A stretch of 52,194 nucleotides of DNA. Source: an uncultured bacterium. Its GTDB lineage: Bacteria > Bacillota > Clostridia > Oscillospirales > Oscillospiraceae. This document shows positions 14,245-22,364 of the stretch, piece after piece. The position numbers and the translations under genes were made by a program. Numbering within the stretch: position 1 is the first letter of the stretch; each line of letters opens with the position of its first letter. The notes below the pieces were generated by a model. The model did no database searches. It was not told where the DNA came from and worked only from the letters and a program-made list of their open reading frames with translations. Where the stretch lies: assembly GCA_949293245.1 (NCBI GenBank), contig CASFCS010000017.1, forward strand, positions 1-52,194, written 5' to 3'.

Positions 14245-15282
14245 TTAGTTGAACTTGTAGATCTTCCGGGCCAGGCGGTAGAGCTTCAGGGAGAGCTTGC
14301 GGCCCTGATAGCCGGGCAGGTTGGTGCCCGCGCAGATGATGCTGCCCCGGATGCGGCGGTAGAGATTGCCCCGCTTTTTCCGCAGGTACTCCCACAGCTC
14401 GGTGCGCATGCCCAGACTCTCCGGCGTGTCCGCAATGATGAGGAAGATGGAGGAGATGCACATCATCATGGACAAATAGCTGAACATGTACCGGCCCAGC
14501 CGGGGCTGGAGGGAGCGGATCTTGGTCAGGTCGTGGGCGTCGATCATCAGCTTGGTCACCCGGACCTGCTGGTCGGACCGGCTGGCCATGACGGACTCGT
14601 TGACGCTCTGGTCCGCCCGGCCGATGAAATAGCGGTAGAGATCCACGTTGAGGTAGTACATGGTCTTGACGAAGGGGAGGGGCTGATAGACAAAGATGTT
14701 GTCCACATAGAAGGTGTGCTTGGGCAGCTCCAGACCGCAATCCCGCAGCAGCTGGGTGCGGTAGATGACGGAGTGCATCAGCAGGTACTGGGAGGCGCGG
14801 AAGTGGCGGATGTTGTTCCAGGTGAAGATGCGCCCGGTGGGAAACACGTTTTTGTACCCCATGACCTTCTGGGTGTTGTCCTCCACGTGCTCGTAGACGT
14901 AGTTGGCAATGACCATGTCCACCGGGGCGGGCATGGCGGCAAACTCCCGCAGCTTCTCCATGACCTTGGCCAGGGCGTCGGCGTCCAGCCAGTCGTCCGA
15001 GTCCACCACCTTGTAGTAGAGGCCCCGGGCGTTGCGGATGCCCTGGTTGACGCCCTCTCCATGGCCGCCGTTCTCCTGGTGGATGGCCCGGATAATGCCG
15101 GGGTGGCGCTGCTCCCACTCATCGCACTTGGCAGGGGTGTCGTCCTTGGTGGAGCCGTCGTCCACCAGGATGATCTCAATGTCCTCCCCCGCGGTGAGGA
15201 GGGTCTCGATGCAGTGGTCCATGTAGGCCGCGGAATTGTAACAGGGGACGGCAAACGTAATAATCTTATCCAAGGGGGTCAC
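14245..15282 (-). CDS. Family 2 glycosyltransferase (GT-A fold)
   Basis: Transfers a nucleotide-activated sugar onto a cell-surface acceptor; cytosolic face of the membrane. The 345-aa protein has the GT2 start FAVPCYNSAAYMDHCIETLL, the UDP-binding Asp pair in VDDGS (about residue 42) and the metal-binding DSDDWLD (about residue 96). No obvious transmembrane segment except a weak hydrophobic patch near residue 250. It begins at GTG 15282, ten bases after the UDP-galactopyranose mutase stop, so it may be a galactofuranosyltransferase; the fold alone does not prove this. Confidence 0.88.
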   Translation of the reverse strand: MTPLDKIITFAVPCYNSAAYMDHCIETLLTAGEDIEIILVDDGSTKDDTPAKCDEWEQRHPGIIRAIHQENGGHGEGVNQGIRNARGLYYKVVDSDDWLDADALAKVMEKLREFAAMPAPVDMVIANYVYEHVEDNTQKVMGYKNVFPTGRIFTWNNIRHFRASQYLLMHSVIYRTQLLRDCGLELPKHTFYVDNIFVYQPLPFVKTMYYLNVDLYRYFIGRADQSVNESVMASRSDQQVRVTKLMIDAHDLTKIRSLQPRLGRYMFSYLSMMMCISSIFLIIADTPESLGMRTELWEYLRKKRGNLYRRIRGSIICAGTNLPGYQGRKLSLKLYRLARKIYKFN

Positions 15283-15291
15283 ACGCTCCTC

Positions 15292-16467
15292 TCAGTGGGC
15301 CGCCGGGGGGCACAGGGTGTCGCACAGCTCCAGAGCCCGGGCCACGATGGCGTCCATGTTGTAGTATTTGTACTCGGCCAGCCGGCCCAGCAGGTAGAAG
15401 TTGGGATGCCGCCCCGCCAGGGCGGCGTACCGGCCGTGGAGGGCGTTGTTGAAGGGGCTGATGATGGCGTAGTAAGGGGTCTCCTCGGGGGCGCCGGTGT
15501 AGGCCCGGGAGAACTCCTTCATAATGGTGGTGGTACCCGGCAGGACCTGGCCGGTGAGGTGCTTGAATTCGGTGATGCGGGTGTAGGGCTGGTCCATGGT
15601 GTAGTTCACCGTGCCGTGGGTCTGGTAGAAATCCACGCTGTGGGTCTCGAACTGGAAGTCCAGGGTGCGGTAGGGCAGGCGGCCGAAGCGGCAGGAGAAG
15701 AACTCGTCCACCGCGCCGGTGAAGATCACCGGGCCGGTGAAGTCCTCCCCCCGGAAGCGGATGCAGCTGCCCGACAGGTCCAGGGCCGTGGCGGCGTCCA
15801 CCCCCAGCTCCACCTGGATATTGGGGTGGTGCAGCATGGCCTCAAAGAGGGGGGTATACCCCTTGAGGGGCATGCCCTGGTAGGCGTCCTGGAAGTACCG
15901 GTCATCCCGGGAGAGGAACACCGGCACCCGGGCGGTGGTGTTGGGGTCGATCTCCTCGGGCTTCTGACCCCACTGCTTCATGGTGTAGCACACGAACACA
16001 TGCTCATAGACGTAGTCTGCCAGGGCGGAGAGTTCCCGGTCGGGGTTGAGGCGCAGCTCCAGAATGGTTACCTTTCGCTCGGGGCCATAGGTGTCGATGA
16101 GCTTGCGCTCCAGGGCCTGGGCGCGCTCCTTGCCGAAGGCGATCTCCAGAGAGGTGAGGTTGAAGGGCACGGGCATGTGGCCCCGCCCCTCCCCCATGGG
16201 GATGTCCGCCACCACCCGGTGCTGGTATTCCCGCCAGGCGGTGAAGCGGGAGAGATAGTCGTACACCCGCTTGTTGTTGGTGTGGAAAATGTGGGGGCCG
16301 TACTGATGGATAAGCACCCCGGCCTGGTCCAGGCAGTCGTAGGCGTTGCCGCCGATGTGGTCCCGGCGCTCCAGCACCAGCACCTTCTTGCCGCCCCGCT
16401 CCGCCAGTTCCCGGGCGGCCACGGCGCCGGCAAACCCGGCGCCCACAATGATGGCGTCAAAAGACAT
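15292..16467 (-). CDS. glf: UDP-galactopyranose mutase
   Basis: FAD enzyme that converts UDP-galactopyranose to UDP-galactofuranose, the donor for galactofuranose in surface glycans. The start MSFDAIIVGAGFAG at 16467 gives a 391-aa protein of normal length with the dinucleotide fold at the very N-terminus; the upstream in-frame extension is GC-rich leader. Further family strings: HIGGNAYDC, GVLIHQYGPHIFHTNN, and C-terminal LLGRLAEYKYYNMDAIVARALE. It precedes the GT2 gene in a two-gene operon. The ribosome binding site is weak (GAGAAAG). Confidence 0.96.
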   Translation of the reverse strand: MSFDAIIVGAGFAGAVAARELAERGGKKVLVLERRDHIGGNAYDCLDQAGVLIHQYGPHIFHTNNKRVYDYLSRFTAWREYQHRVVADIPMGEGRGHMPVPFNLTSLEIAFGKERAQALERKLIDTYGPERKVTILELRLNPDRELSALADYVYEHVFVCYTMKQWGQKPEEIDPNTTARVPVFLSRDDRYFQDAYQGMPLKGYTPLFEAMLHHPNIQVELGVDAATALDLSGSCIRFRGEDFTGPVIFTGAVDEFFSCRFGRLPYRTLDFQFETHSVDFYQTHGTVNYTMDQPYTRITEFKHLTGQVLPGTTTIMKEFSRAYTGAPEETPYYAIISPFNNALHGRYAALAGRHPNFYLLGRLAEYKYYNMDAIVARALELCDTLCPPAAH

Positions 16468-16678
16468 GAAACAAACCAACTTTCTCACAAAATAGCCCGG
16501 GGAAGGGAAAACCCACGGGCGGAACAGACCGCCCGACCATAGCCGCAGGGCGGCGGGGCGGGCGGGGCTGCTCAGGCGGGCCCGCAGGCCCGCCGCATGT
16601 ATGAGTATAGCACAACCCGGGGAGAGAAGAAATGAAAAAATCCTTAAAAAGCCTGGAAAAATGGAGAAAAGAGGGGCA
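16468..16678 (-). other. GC-rich leader between ppa and glf
   Basis: A 211-base gap. It holds a perfect 8-bp inverted repeat GGCGGGCC / GGCCCGCC (16575-16582, 16587-16594) without a T-run, and a possible minus-strand -10 TATACT (16609-16604) lacking a convincing -35. I see no clear terminator for ppa, so read-through into glf is possible. No gene seen. Confidence 0.45.
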
Positions 16679-17212
16679 TCACTTGCAGAAGCAGTCCACG
16701 TAGTGGTCAATGGCCTCCCGCACGATGTTTACGGCGGTCTCCCGGCCGCTGACCTCGCTGGCCACGGTCTCCTTGCCCTCCAGGTTCTTGTACACCGAGA
16801 AGAAGTGGAGCATCTCGTCAAAGATGTGGGTGGGCAGATCCTCGATGTCATAGTAGCCGCTGTAGGTGGGGTCGGAGAAGGGGATGGCAATGATCTTCTC
16901 GTCGTGCTTGCCGCTGTCCATCATGGAGATGCAGCCGATGGGGAAGCAGCGCACCAGGGTCAGGGGATCCAGGGACTCCGAGCACAGCACCAGCACGTCC
17001 AGGGGGTCCCCGTCGTCCCCGTAGGACCGGGGGATAAAGCCGTAGTTGGCGGGGTAGTGGGTGGAGGTGTGGAGCACCCGGTCCAGGATGATGAGACCGC
17101 TGCTCTTGTCCAGCTCGTATTTCTTCTTGCTGCCCTTGGGGATCTCGATGACGGCGATGAAGTCCTCGGGGGAGATGCGCTTGGGGTCCATGTCATGCCA
17201 GATGTTGCTCAT
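16679..17212 (-). CDS. ppa: Inorganic pyrophosphatase, family I
   Basis: Soluble Mg-dependent hydrolysis of pyrophosphate, pulling biosynthetic reactions forward. The 177-aa protein has the family order: IEIPKGSKKKYELDK, VLHTSTHYPANYGFIPRSYGDDGDPLDVLVL (metal-binding Asp residues in DDGDPLD), and IIAIPFSDP. Standard length, ribosome binding site AAGGAG. It has its own promoter and is followed after 211 bases by glf. Confidence 0.96.
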   Translation of the reverse strand: MSNIWHDMDPKRISPEDFIAVIEIPKGSKKKYELDKSSGLIILDRVLHTSTHYPANYGFIPRSYGDDGDPLDVLVLCSESLDPLTLVRCFPIGCISMMDSGKHDEKIIAIPFSDPTYSGYYDIEDLPTHIFDEMLHFFSVYKNLEGKETVASEVSGRETAVNIVREAIDHYVDCFCK

Positions 17213-17270
17213 AGGCGTGGCTCCTTACCGGGCTGGAAAACAGCCCATTTGAAATATGAGATATAGTTTC

Positions 17271-17299
17271 ATTATACCGCCTGTTTCAACTGATTTCAA
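17271..17299 (-). promoter_or_regulatory. Promoter of ppa
   Basis: Minus strand: TTGAAA (17299-17294), 17 bases, TATAAT (17276-17271). The transcription start would be about 50 bases before the ppa start codon. Confidence 0.72.
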
Positions 17300-17350
17300 C
17301 CAGAACAATGGGCGCCCCGGAGGGCGCGCCGCGCTGCCGGCATAAAATGG

Positions 17351-17382
17351 CCGGCCGCATCCCGAAATCGGGATGCGGCCGG
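17351..17382 (-). terminator. Terminator of the SLH-protease gene
   Basis: Perfect 15-bp arms CCGGCCGCATCCCGA (17351-17365) and TCGGGATGCGGCCGG (17368-17382), followed on the minus strand by CCATTTTA. It lies about 20 bases behind the protease stop codon. Confidence 0.8.
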
Positions 17383-17404
17383 TCCGTGAGGCAAACCAAC
17401 ACGC

Positions 17405-19012
17405 TTATGCAACTCCAACCATGTAGTAGCTTTCGCCAGAGCCGCTCATGATGCCTACGGCCACGGTACGTCCGTAACCATTGACATAAATATTGCACAG
17501 CACGCCGCCGAGATAATCCTGATCATAGCACATGAACCCGCACGCTTCAAGCAGAGCGTCATGGGTGAAAATAAATTCCTCTACGCCGCCGGGCAGATCG
17601 GACAGGCGATAAACATATATCGCCGCCTCGCTGTCTATATTGCTGTCATACAGAGGAATGCCGTAATATGCGCCGATATCGGGTACATCAGGATATTCCC
17701 GGTAGCCCGTCAAGGTGCCGGGTGTATTGGCGGAGGAACTGAACAGCTGACTGAGCTGTGTGACCGTACCGCTCTGGCGCAGATCACCAATCCGGGAGGC
17801 CGGCACCGCCACATTCAGATTCTGCCCTTCGGCAAAGGTGCCGGTGGTGATGCCGATAAGGCGGCCCTGATCGTCAAAGAGGGCCCCGCCGCTGCTGCCG
17901 CTGGAGATAGGAGCGGTGATCTGGATATAGGTCATGCCCTGCACCTGGCGGCTGGGGTTGGACACGATGCCGTCGGAGAATGTGCTCTCCAGTCCCAGGG
18001 GGTTGCCCAGGCTATAGATGGCGTCTCCGGTGCCGACAGCACTGGAGTCCCCCATCTGGGCGGGGGTAAAGCCGCTGCCGTCGATCTGCAGCACCGCCAG
18101 ATCCACCCCAGCGTCGTAATCATACACGCCCTTGACCGTGTACCACTGCCCGGAGTTTGTTTTGATGCGGGCGGAGCTGGCCCCCTCGATCACGTGGTAA
18201 TTGGTCACCGCCACGCCGGAGGACGTGAGGAACACGCCGGAGCCGCTGGCCAAAGCGCTGCCCGAGGCGTTGTAGATCTCGATGTAAAATACGCTGTTCT
18301 GGGTTTTCTGATAGACCTCTTTGGCGGTCAGGGCCGTGTCCGTCTTGGTGAGGGTAAACTGCCGGCGCAGTGTGGGCTCCACCATGCGCGAGAGGATAGC
18401 CGCCGCCTCCGAACGCAGAATGCCGGTATAGGGGGAAAATTTGCAGTCGGAGCCGGAACCGGTGAGGATACCCGCCCGGTATAGCCGGTACACATCAGGT
18501 GCGAAGGACGCAGAAGAAGCCACATCGGGGATGGCGCCGTCCTCCACCGTGTTAATGGACTGGAGCGCCGTATCCGGCAGGGCACGGCCCAGGATCTGGG
18601 CAAATTCCCAGCGCTGGATGGCCGCGTTGTAGTTGGCGTACTCCCCGTCGATCAGGCCATTCTCCAGGGCGTAATCCACATAGCACTGGTACCAGGGGGA
18701 ACCCTGGGTGAAGTTCTCCAAACCCGTGTGGTAGATGCTGTGGATGCGGGCCGCCACTGTGATGGCCTCCGCCACGGTCAGGCTGCCGTTGGGGGCGAAG
18801 GATTTGCTGGCCTTGCCCTTCATCAGACCGTATTCATAGACGCTTTTCACATTGTTGTAGGCCCAGTGGGATGTTTTCACATCGGAAAACTGCCCGCTCT
18901 GGAAGGTGTTGACTGTCTCAAAGTTGTGAAGCGACGCCGCGGCATGGGCCGCAGGTACCGCGGACAAAAGCAGCACGGCGGATAGCAAGATACCCAAAAT
19001 CCTCTTTTTCAC
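17405..19012 (-). CDS. Secreted SLH-domain S1C serine protease (HtrA/DegP-like)
   Basis: Exported protease, probably held to the cell wall. 535 aa from GTG 19012 with GGAGG 8 bases upstream. Parts: signal peptide 1-24 (cleavage after AHA); three S-layer-homology repeats at about 42-95, 104-146 and 160-212; trypsin-like domain about 230-425 with triad His273 (VTNYHVIEG), Asp304 (DAGVDLAVLQ) and Ser374 (SSGSSGGALF); no PDZ domain. Instead the C-terminus (about 430-535) is a domain I do not recognise, with two Cys (C491, C495) and more A/T-ending codons than the rest. Single-gene unit with its own promoter and terminator. Confidence 0.92.
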   Translation of the reverse strand: MKKRILGILLSAVLLLSAVPAAHAAASLHNFETVNTFQSGQFSDVKTSHWAYNNVKSVYEYGLMKGKASKSFAPNGSLTVAEAITVAARIHSIYHTGLENFTQGSPWYQCYVDYALENGLIDGEYANYNAAIQRWEFAQILGRALPDTALQSINTVEDGAIPDVASSASFAPDVYRLYRAGILTGSGSDCKFSPYTGILRSEAAAILSRMVEPTLRRQFTLTKTDTALTAKEVYQKTQNSVFYIEIYNASGSALASGSGVFLTSSGVAVTNYHVIEGASSARIKTNSGQWYTVKGVYDYDAGVDLAVLQIDGSGFTPAQMGDSSAVGTGDAIYSLGNPLGLESTFSDGIVSNPSRQVQGMTYIQITAPISSGSSGGALFDDQGRLIGITTGTFAEGQNLNVAVPASRIGDLRQSGTVTQLSQLFSSSANTPGTLTGYREYPDVPDIGAYYGIPLYDSNIDSEAAIYVYRLSDLPGGVEEFIFTHDALLEACGFMCYDQDYLGGVLCNIYVNGYGRTVAVGIMSGSGESYYMVGVA

Positions 19013-19048
19013 AAAATCATCCTCCTCATAGGGTTACCTCAATGCTAC

Positions 19049-19076
19049 ATTATAGCAGTCTTTAAGGAAAATGCAA
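19049..19076 (-). promoter_or_regulatory. Promoter of the SLH-protease gene
   Basis: Minus strand: TTGCAT (19076-19071), 16 bases, TATAAT (19054-19049), about 40 bases ahead of the GTG start. Confidence 0.65.
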
Positions 19077-19143
19077 GGTAAACATACTGGGAGGCCGGGG
19101 CCATTTTTCAGGGCGTGAAATTCAAATATATTTGACTAATTTA

Positions 19144-19171
19144 TAAAAAAAGGGCGCCCCGGAGGGCGCCC
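19144..19171 (-). terminator. Terminator of the methylthioribose-kinase-like gene
   Basis: GGGCGCCC (19152-19159), loop CGGA, GGGCGCCC (19164-19171), followed on the minus strand by seven T. A close relative of the same hairpin, with one mismatch region, sits at 17310-17329. Confidence 0.9.
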
Positions 19172-19190
19172 ATCAAGGACTTTTTCCGTA

Positions 19191-20417
19191 TTATCTGCCG
19201 CACCAGCGGGTGTAGTCCACCTGGGATTGGAGGAGGGCGGAGATAAGGTCCGCCGTGGAGGTAATGCCCTGACGCCCCAGAAGGAGCCGGCGGCCCATGG
19301 TGAAGTAGAGCTGGCTGGCCTGAAGCTGGAGGTCCTGGGTGGGGAGGGTGCAGAATTCCAGCATAAACTCCGACGCGCTCAGGGTGTAGGCCAGGATCAC
19401 CGTGCCGGCGTATCCCGCGATGTCCTGAAGGAAGGTGTCCAGCAGCAGGCGCTTGTAGGAGGGGGCCCGGCGGTAAACGGGCTTGGCGTCCCGGTCCCAG
19501 AAGGCCCCGAAGTCCGCCCGGAAGCCCTCCACCAGGTCGTAGATCATCTGGAGCATGTAGGTCTGGAAGGCGCGGCGGGCCTCCTCCGTGGGGAAGGTGC
19601 GGTAGAGGGAGGCGCAGTACTGGCTGACGAAGCTGGCCAGCAGGTACCCCACGTCGTAGCAGCAGGGACCGGCGAAGGTGTACTCCATGTCGATGACCTT
19701 CAGCCGCCCGGCGTCGGCAAAGAGGTTGGTGGTGTGGAGATCTCCGTGGATGAGGCACTCCCCGTGGGCCATGAACTGGTGGCGCATCTGGTAAGTGGCG
19801 GCCATGGTGTCGTCGTCCTCCATCCCTGCCCGCAGGTGGGCGGTGAGGGGGTTGTCCCGTACGGGGCCCTGGCGCAGCAGTACCCAGTTCTCCATAATAG
19901 AGCGCATATCCGTATTGGTAAAGACCTTGGACAGCTCCCGGAACAGACCGGTGTCCAGGTAGTACTCCGAAGTGTAAAAGGCGTTGGTGGCGGCAAACTG
20001 GGCGCACTGCTTGCCCAGCAGGGGGAGCATAACGCTCTCCGTGAGCTGGCGGCGGCACAGCCGCAGATAGGACACGTCCTCCATTAGAAAGACGTTGTTC
20101 TCCCGGTCGATGTAGTACACCTGGGGCACATACTCCGGGGTGATGGCGTGGCGCAGTTTCAGCGTCAGATACTCCATGCGGTTGCGCCAGGTGGGCACCG
20201 CCCAATGGTCATCCAGCTTGGCCCGCAAAGTGGGGCGGCCCTGCTTGACGATGATGGACTGAGAGGCGTTGCGCACCCGGAAGATGTAGTTTACCAGGCC
20301 GGGCACGTCCTCCTCGCTGTCCCCGATGGCGGAGACGGTCACTTCCCCGGAGGTGTCGAAGGCGGGGTAGTGGGCCCGGAGATAGGGCAGCAGATTGTCA
20401 CGGTTCAGCTCCAGCAT
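19191..20417 (-). CDS. APH-fold small-molecule kinase, S-methyl-5-thioribose kinase-like
   Basis: ATP-dependent phosphorylation of a small molecule; the best family match I can give is methylthioribose kinase of the methionine salvage pathway. The start at 20417 (MLELNRDNLLPYLRAH) follows AAGGAGGGG. 408 aa. N-lobe VNYIFRVRNASQSIIVKQG carries the ATP-binding Lys; the catalytic loop is HGDLHTTNLF (about residue 222) and the metal-binding IDMEYTFAGPCCYDVG, close to the MtnK pattern HGDLHTGS and IDPEFAFYGP. No other methionine-salvage gene (mtnA, mtnB and so on) is nearby, so the substrate remains open. Confidence 0.72.
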   Translation of the reverse strand: MLELNRDNLLPYLRAHYPAFDTSGEVTVSAIGDSEEDVPGLVNYIFRVRNASQSIIVKQGRPTLRAKLDDHWAVPTWRNRMEYLTLKLRHAITPEYVPQVYYIDRENNVFLMEDVSYLRLCRRQLTESVMLPLLGKQCAQFAATNAFYTSEYYLDTGLFRELSKVFTNTDMRSIMENWVLLRQGPVRDNPLTAHLRAGMEDDDTMAATYQMRHQFMAHGECLIHGDLHTTNLFADAGRLKVIDMEYTFAGPCCYDVGYLLASFVSQYCASLYRTFPTEEARRAFQTYMLQMIYDLVEGFRADFGAFWDRDAKPVYRRAPSYKRLLLDTFLQDIAGYAGTVILAYTLSASEFMLEFCTLPTQDLQLQASQLYFTMGRRLLLGRQGITSTADLISALLQSQVDYTRWCGR

Positions 20418-20501
20418 GGCGACCCCTCCTTCTCTTAGACAGTGTACCACTCCGGGACCCACAGGCCCCGGGACAAAATGGTACTAATAAAAGTATAAAA
20501 G

Positions 20502-20549
20502 GGCGGCGGGGCAAAATCCATGGTCAGATTTGCCCCGCCGCCGTCTTTT
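20502..20549. terminator. Inverted repeat with T-run between the PHP and kinase genes
   Basis: GGCGGCGGGGCAAAATC (20502-20518) pairs with GATTTGCCCCGCCGCC (20527-20542). The plus strand continues GTCTTTTTTT and the minus strand CTTTTATAC. By position it terminates the minus-strand PHP phosphatase (stop at 20565). Confidence 0.8.
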
Positions 20550-20564
20550 TTTGTCCGTATTTTC

Positions 20565-21374
20565 TCACTCCACCCGGGCAAAAACCGGAGTGCGCCCCCG
20601 GTAGAGGGCCAGCCAGGAAAAGCCCAGGGACCGGATGAGATCCAGGGCCTGGGGGAAGGCGGCCCCCGCCTGTCCGGCGTGGTGGGCGTCGGAGCCCAGG
20701 GTAAGGATCTCGCCCCCCAGGTCCCGGTAGAGGGTGAGCACGCCGGTCCACTGCTCCACGGTGGCCCCCTGACTGGTGTTGAACTCGATGCCCCGGCCGG
20801 TGGCGATGACGTGGCGCAGCACCTCCGCCAGGCGGTCCCGCCAGGGGAGAAGGGTGAGGCCGTACTGGGGGGGCAGGTAGCGCAGGGGGTAGATGATGTG
20901 GCCCAGCACATCATATCCGCTGGTGCGGGCCAGGTCCTCCAGGTCGGTCACATAGTCCTCCAGCACCGCCATGCATGCCTCCTGGCTGGCGCACCGGTGG
21001 GCGGCGGTGTAGATGCCCAGACCGTCGGCGGTCTGACTCTGGGAGTGGAGAGAGCCGATGACAAAGTCCAGCTCCGGCAGGGCCAGGGCGGCCTCCACGG
21101 CGTCGGGGTCCAGATTGCCGTTGCCCACCTCAACCCCCAGCCGCAGCTCCACCTTCCCTGCCCAGCGGCTCCGGGCCCGGCGGAACTGCCGCAGGGAGGG
21201 GCCCCAGTCCAGGGTGTGGGGCTGGGGACGGCCCTGCTGGTCCACCAGATTCCAGTGGTCGGTGACGCACACCTCCCGCACCCCGGCGGCCTGGGCGAAC
21301 CTGGCCTGCTGGTGGAGGGTGAGGTCGCTGTCCGGGGAACAGACGGTGTGGAGGTGGTAGTCGGGGAGATACAT
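20565..21374 (-). CDS. PHP-domain phosphoesterase, histidinol-phosphatase (HisJ/HisK)-like
   Basis: Metal-dependent phosphatase expected to act on histidinol phosphate or a similar phosphate ester. The start MYLPDYHLHT at 21374 puts the first metal motif HLH at residues 7-9. Further PHP motifs: VTDHWN, GVEVG, VIGSLHSQ, YDVLGHI and GSDAHH near the C-terminus. 269 aa matches the HisJ type. No other his gene is visible, and a terminator separates it from the kinase downstream, so a histidine role is probable but not shown. Confidence 0.82.
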   Translation of the reverse strand: MYLPDYHLHTVCSPDSDLTLHQQARFAQAAGVREVCVTDHWNLVDQQGRPQPHTLDWGPSLRQFRRARSRWAGKVELRLGVEVGNGNLDPDAVEAALALPELDFVIGSLHSQSQTADGLGIYTAAHRCASQEACMAVLEDYVTDLEDLARTSGYDVLGHIIYPLRYLPPQYGLTLLPWRDRLAEVLRHVIATGRGIEFNTSQGATVEQWTGVLTLYRDLGGEILTLGSDAHHAGQAGAAFPQALDLIRSLGFSWLALYRGRTPVFARVE

Positions 21375-21470
21375 GGCAGGGCCTCTCTTTCCGGCGGCCC
21401 GGCGCCCCGCCCATGCCCCGCGGGGGAGCGGGCGGCGCCGCCGCCATACAAAAATCTCAGTTCGGGGCAT

Positions 21471-21500
21471 ATCTTATCACAAACCACCGGCGGTTTGCAA
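21471..21500 (-). promoter_or_regulatory. Possible promoter of the PHP phosphatase gene
   Basis: Minus strand: TTGCAA (21500-21495), 18 bases, TAAGAT (21476-21471). The spacer contains an imperfect palindrome around ACCGCCGGTGGT. Confidence 0.45.
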
Positions 21501-21508
21501 GCGGAGGG

Positions 21509-21541
21509 CAAAAAGCCGGACGCCCTTTGGGGGCGTCCGGC
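21509..21541 (-). terminator. Terminator of the amino acid ABC transporter operon
   Basis: GCCGGACGCCC (21515-21525) and GGGCGTCCGGC (21531-21541), followed on the minus strand by TTTTTT. It lies about 20 bases behind the ATPase stop codon. Confidence 0.9.
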
Positions 21542-21562
21542 CGGTGGTCTGGGAGAAAAAAC

Positions 21563-22351
21563 TTACTGCTCCTGGGCGTAACGGGAGAGGAATTGCCGGG
21601 TGCGCTCCTCCCTGGGGTCCTCGATGACCTGCCGGGCGGGGCCCTTCTCCACGATGACGCCCCCGTCCATGAAGATCACCTCGTCGGCCACGTCCCGGGC
21701 AAAGGCCATCTCGTGGGTGACGATGATCATGGTGGTTTTCTGCTCCGCCAGGGAGCGGATCACCTTCAGCACCTCCCCGGTGAGCTCCGGGTCCAGGGCG
21801 GAGGTGGGCTCGTCAAAGCACAGGATGTCCGGCTGCAATGCCAGGGCACGGGCGATGGCCACCCGCTGCTGCTGGCCGCCGGAGAGCTGGCAGGGGTAGT
21901 GGCTCTCCCGGTCGGAGAGCCCCATTTTTGCCAGCAGCTCCCGCCCCTCCGCCTGGATCTCCTCCAGAATGGCCTTCTTGTTCTGCTTGAAGTCGGGCCG
22001 CTCCTGGCTTAGAAGCTCCTTGGCCAGGGTGACGTTTTTCAGGGCGGTGTACTGGGGGAAGAGGTTGAAGGACTGGAACACCAGGCCGAAATGGAGGCGC
22101 TTTTTGCGCACCTGGCTCTCCCGCTGGGTGGCGGGGTCGTCCGCGTCGTACAGGGTCTCGCCCCCCACCACGATGCGCCCCTGGTCGGGGGTCTCCAGAA
22201 AGTTCAGGCAGCGCAGCAGGGTGGTCTTGCCCGAGCCGGAGGAGCCGATGATGGCCAGGGCCTGACCTTTTTCCAGGTCGAAGCTGATGTCCTCCAGCAC
22301 CCGGGTGGGGCCAAAGTGTTTTTCGATGTTATGTACTTCCAAAATCGCCAT
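21563..22351 (-). CDS. Polar amino acid ABC transporter, ATP-binding protein
   Basis: Cytosolic ATPase driving amino acid import. 262 aa, GlnQ/HisP type: Walker [13 protein letters not shown], signature [15 protein letters not shown], Walker [16 protein letters not shown], switch His in [23 protein letters not shown] upstream. Third gene of the operon binding protein - permease - ATPase, 13 bases after the permease. The exact amino acid cannot be read from this subunit. Confidence 0.95.
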   Translation of the reverse strand: MAILEVHNIEKHFGPTRVLEDISFDLEKGQALAIIGSSGSGKTTLLRCLNFLETPDQGRIVVGGETLYDADDPATQRESQVRKKRLHFGLVFQSFNLFPQYTALKNVTLAKELLSQERPDFKQNKKAILEEIQAEGRELLAKMGLSDRESHYPCQLSGGQQQRVAIARALALQPDILCFDEPTSALDPELTGEVLKVIRSLAEQKTTMIIVTHEMAFARDVADEVIFMDGGVIVEKGPARQVIEDPREERTRQFLSRYAQEQ

Positions 22352-22364
22352 GTGTGACCCTCCC

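Noticed and set aside
14182-16542. 786-codon plus-strand open frame
   Set aside because: Antisense shadow of the glycosyltransferase and glf genes; Val/His/Gly-rich product, no start signals.
16575-16594. GC hairpin as a terminator of ppa
   Set aside because: No T-run on either strand; reported only as a leader structure.
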